Source: Chondrus crispus
Taxonomy: Eukaryota; Rhodophyta; Florideophyceae; Gigartinales; Gigartinaceae
Length of the DNA: 25,680 bases
Direction of reading: 5' to 3'
NCBI RefSeq assembly: GCF_000350225.1
Contig: NW_005178498.1
Span: forward strand, 16,790 to 42,469
A program made the position numbers and the translations under genes. The notes below the pieces were generated by a model, which saw only the letters and a program-made list of their open reading frames with translations, was not told where the DNA came from and did no database searches. Shown one piece after another: positions 24,465 through 25,680 of the stretch. The stretch's first letter is position 1; every line of letters starts with the position of its first letter.

Positions 24465-25680
24465 CTAGCGGGCGGTCGCGTCAATAAGCATTTGCTCGAT
24501 TTCAGGAGTCTTCATTTTCGGGAGGGCTCTGAACAAGAGTTGACGGATTCTCTCTTTGGAGAGGCCTAAGAGCTGCCCAGTCTCGCGCAAGGTGCGGGGC
24601 TGGCCGTCATCGAGACCGAATCTCAGTCGGATGACGGCACGTTCCAGTGGGCGCAGACACCTGCGAAGCGCTCTGTCGAGCTCTTTCTGCTGCAAATCCT
24701 CGACCATCCTTTCCTCGACGTTGTCATCACCCTCGACAATCTCGCTCAAAGCACGCGGGTTACTTGAGTTATTTCCCGAGTCAAGATTAATATCCAGCGA
24801 GGTGGGGACCTGGGTGACGACCTTGACGACAAAGCGCAGCTTGGCCGCGGTGATTCCTAGTGCCTGCGCGACCTGGTCATCTGTGGGCTTGAAAACGCCA
24901 TTTGCCTGCAACACGGCGTACTGCTTCCGAATGCGAGCATACTCATCCACGATAGTACTCGGGACCTTAATGGTCCTGCTCTGCGTGGTAATAGAGCGCA
25001 TAACATACGCGCGTATCCACCAAGTGGCGTATGTGGAAAAGCGGTAACCCCTGGAGGCATCAAACTTTTCCGCGGCGCGAATGAGACCGACGCTCCCCTC
25101 CTGGACCATGTCATCCAAGGCGATGCCCGCCGTACTCTTCGTGCTCTTCGTAGAGGCGACCTTCCTCGCAATGCTAGTGACAAGCCTAAGGTTGGCGGCG
25201 ACGAGGGTATTCTTGGCAGCGGTGCCCGCCATGCGCCTCTTCTGCACCTCCTGCGGGTGTATGGTGAGGTGCTCCGCCAGTTCTGGTATAGACGGTCTCC
25301 TCCCCAGACTGCTCTCCATCTTCTGTTGAGCCTCCTCAACTGCGACACCGAGCTTAATTTCCTTCGCCAGACTCGCGACCTCGGTCTGATCGAGCAAGTC
25401 CTCCCGGCTGATCTCGTCCATGTAGGCCTGAAAGGTATCCTTAATCAGGCCTGCGTTGCGTGTGAGGACAAAAGGATCCGCTGGGGGCCGGACGCGCTTA
25501 GCGGAGCGTCTACGCTTGTTCTTTTTCTGGTTTGCAGACTGCCTCTGCGCGAGCTGGTCGTCTAGGAAGGCCTTCTGGTTGCGGGCCTTCTGGTCGGCGG
25601 GGCTTGGGACCGTGACGGGCGGGTGCTGCGGGTGGGCGGGGGGTTGGTTCTGTGTGCGGGCGGGTGGCGGGGCATCTACA
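24465..25680 (-). CDS. Plastid RNA polymerase sigma-70 factor (5' end beyond window)
   Basis: At least 404 residues are encoded, and the frame stays open to the right edge, so the start lies outside; the Met at 25421 is internal. In order: a Pro/Gln-rich stretch, a basic cluster (KKNKRRRSAKRVR), region 1.2 (GLIKDTFQAYMDEISREDLL), region 2 (NLRLVTSIARK; FSTYATWWIR), region 3, and region 4.2 (RTLRETGQLLGLSKERIRQLL). It directs the bacterial-type plastid polymerase to promoters. The loop in region 2 before DDMVQEG is about 7 residues longer than in E. coli sigma70. In region 2.4, WWIRAYVMR replaces WWIRQAITR, so the Gln and Thr that read promoter position -12 are Ala and Met. Such N-terminal extensions usually carry the transit peptide; here it would lie off the window. 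Confidence 0.93.
   Translation of the reverse strand, partial: VDAPPPARTQNQPPAHPQHPPVTVPSPADQKARNQKAFLDDQLAQRQSANQKKNKRRRSAKRVRPPADPFVLTRNAGLIKDTFQAYMDEISREDLLDQTEVASLAKEIKLGVAVEEAQQKMESSLGRRPSIPELAEHLTIHPQEVQKRRMAGTAAKNTLVAANLRLVTSIARKVASTKSTKSTAGIALDDMVQEGSVGLIRAAEKFDASRGYRFSTYATWWIRAYVMRSITTQSRTIKVPSTIVDEYARIRKQYAVLQANGVFKPTDDQVAQALGITAAKLRFVVKVVTQVPTSLDINLDSGNNSSNPRALSEIVEGDDNVEERMVEDLQQKELDRALRRCLRPLERAVIRLRFGLDDGQPRTLRETGQLLGLSKERIRQLLFRALPKMKTPEIEQMLIDATAR

Overview
The window looks like nuclear DNA of a unicellular red alga (Rhodophyta), most like the gene-dense, intron-poor mesophilic lineages such as Porphyridium. The main clue is a three-helix light-harvesting protein of the red-lineage (LHCR) type. 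Its N-terminal extension looks like a one-step transit peptide with an early Phe and no secretory signal, as expected for a primary plastid. A bacterial-type sigma factor, a plant-type tRNase Z and an S1-domain protein, all apparently nuclear-encoded organelle proteins, agree with this. The assignment rests on protein character only; no species is proven.

Eleven protein genes can be supported, about 14.5 kb of 25.7 kb. In order: RING-H2 protein (+), two-domain glyoxalase I (-), a protein of two tandem CAP N-terminal domains (+), LHCR antenna protein (-), Mediator subunit 14 (+), a 4.7 kb gene-poor stretch, tRNase Z (-), S1-domain protein (+), GT31 glycosyltransferase (-), a three-exon ER short-chain dehydrogenase (-), folylpolyglutamate/dihydrofolate synthase (+), and a sigma factor whose 5' part runs off the right edge (-). 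Ten genes appear intronless. The dehydrogenase has two short GT-AG introns (122 and 112 nt), both phase 0. Strands alternate almost perfectly, giving four divergent promoter regions and five convergent 3' junctions.

The genes do not form a pathway. Several serve the plastid (antenna, sigma factor, S1 protein, probably tRNase Z); the others are housekeeping or endomembrane genes. Two proteins stand out. The glyoxalase keeps all four metal ligands of one active site and has lost three of four in the other. The CAP-domain protein has duplicated the N-terminal helical domain and lacks the polyproline, WH2 and beta-helix parts of ordinary CAP.

Non-coding DNA is rich in structure. The 838-2360 interval holds several unrelated tandem repeats. 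A 531 bp element at 12667-13197 has 18 bp terminal inverted repeats starting CAG and flanking TA dinucleotides, like a non-autonomous pogo/Tc1-mariner element. The heptamer TACAGTA/TACTGTA occurs 16 times by my reading, never in a coding region. No tRNA, rRNA, CRISPR array or intact transposase was seen.
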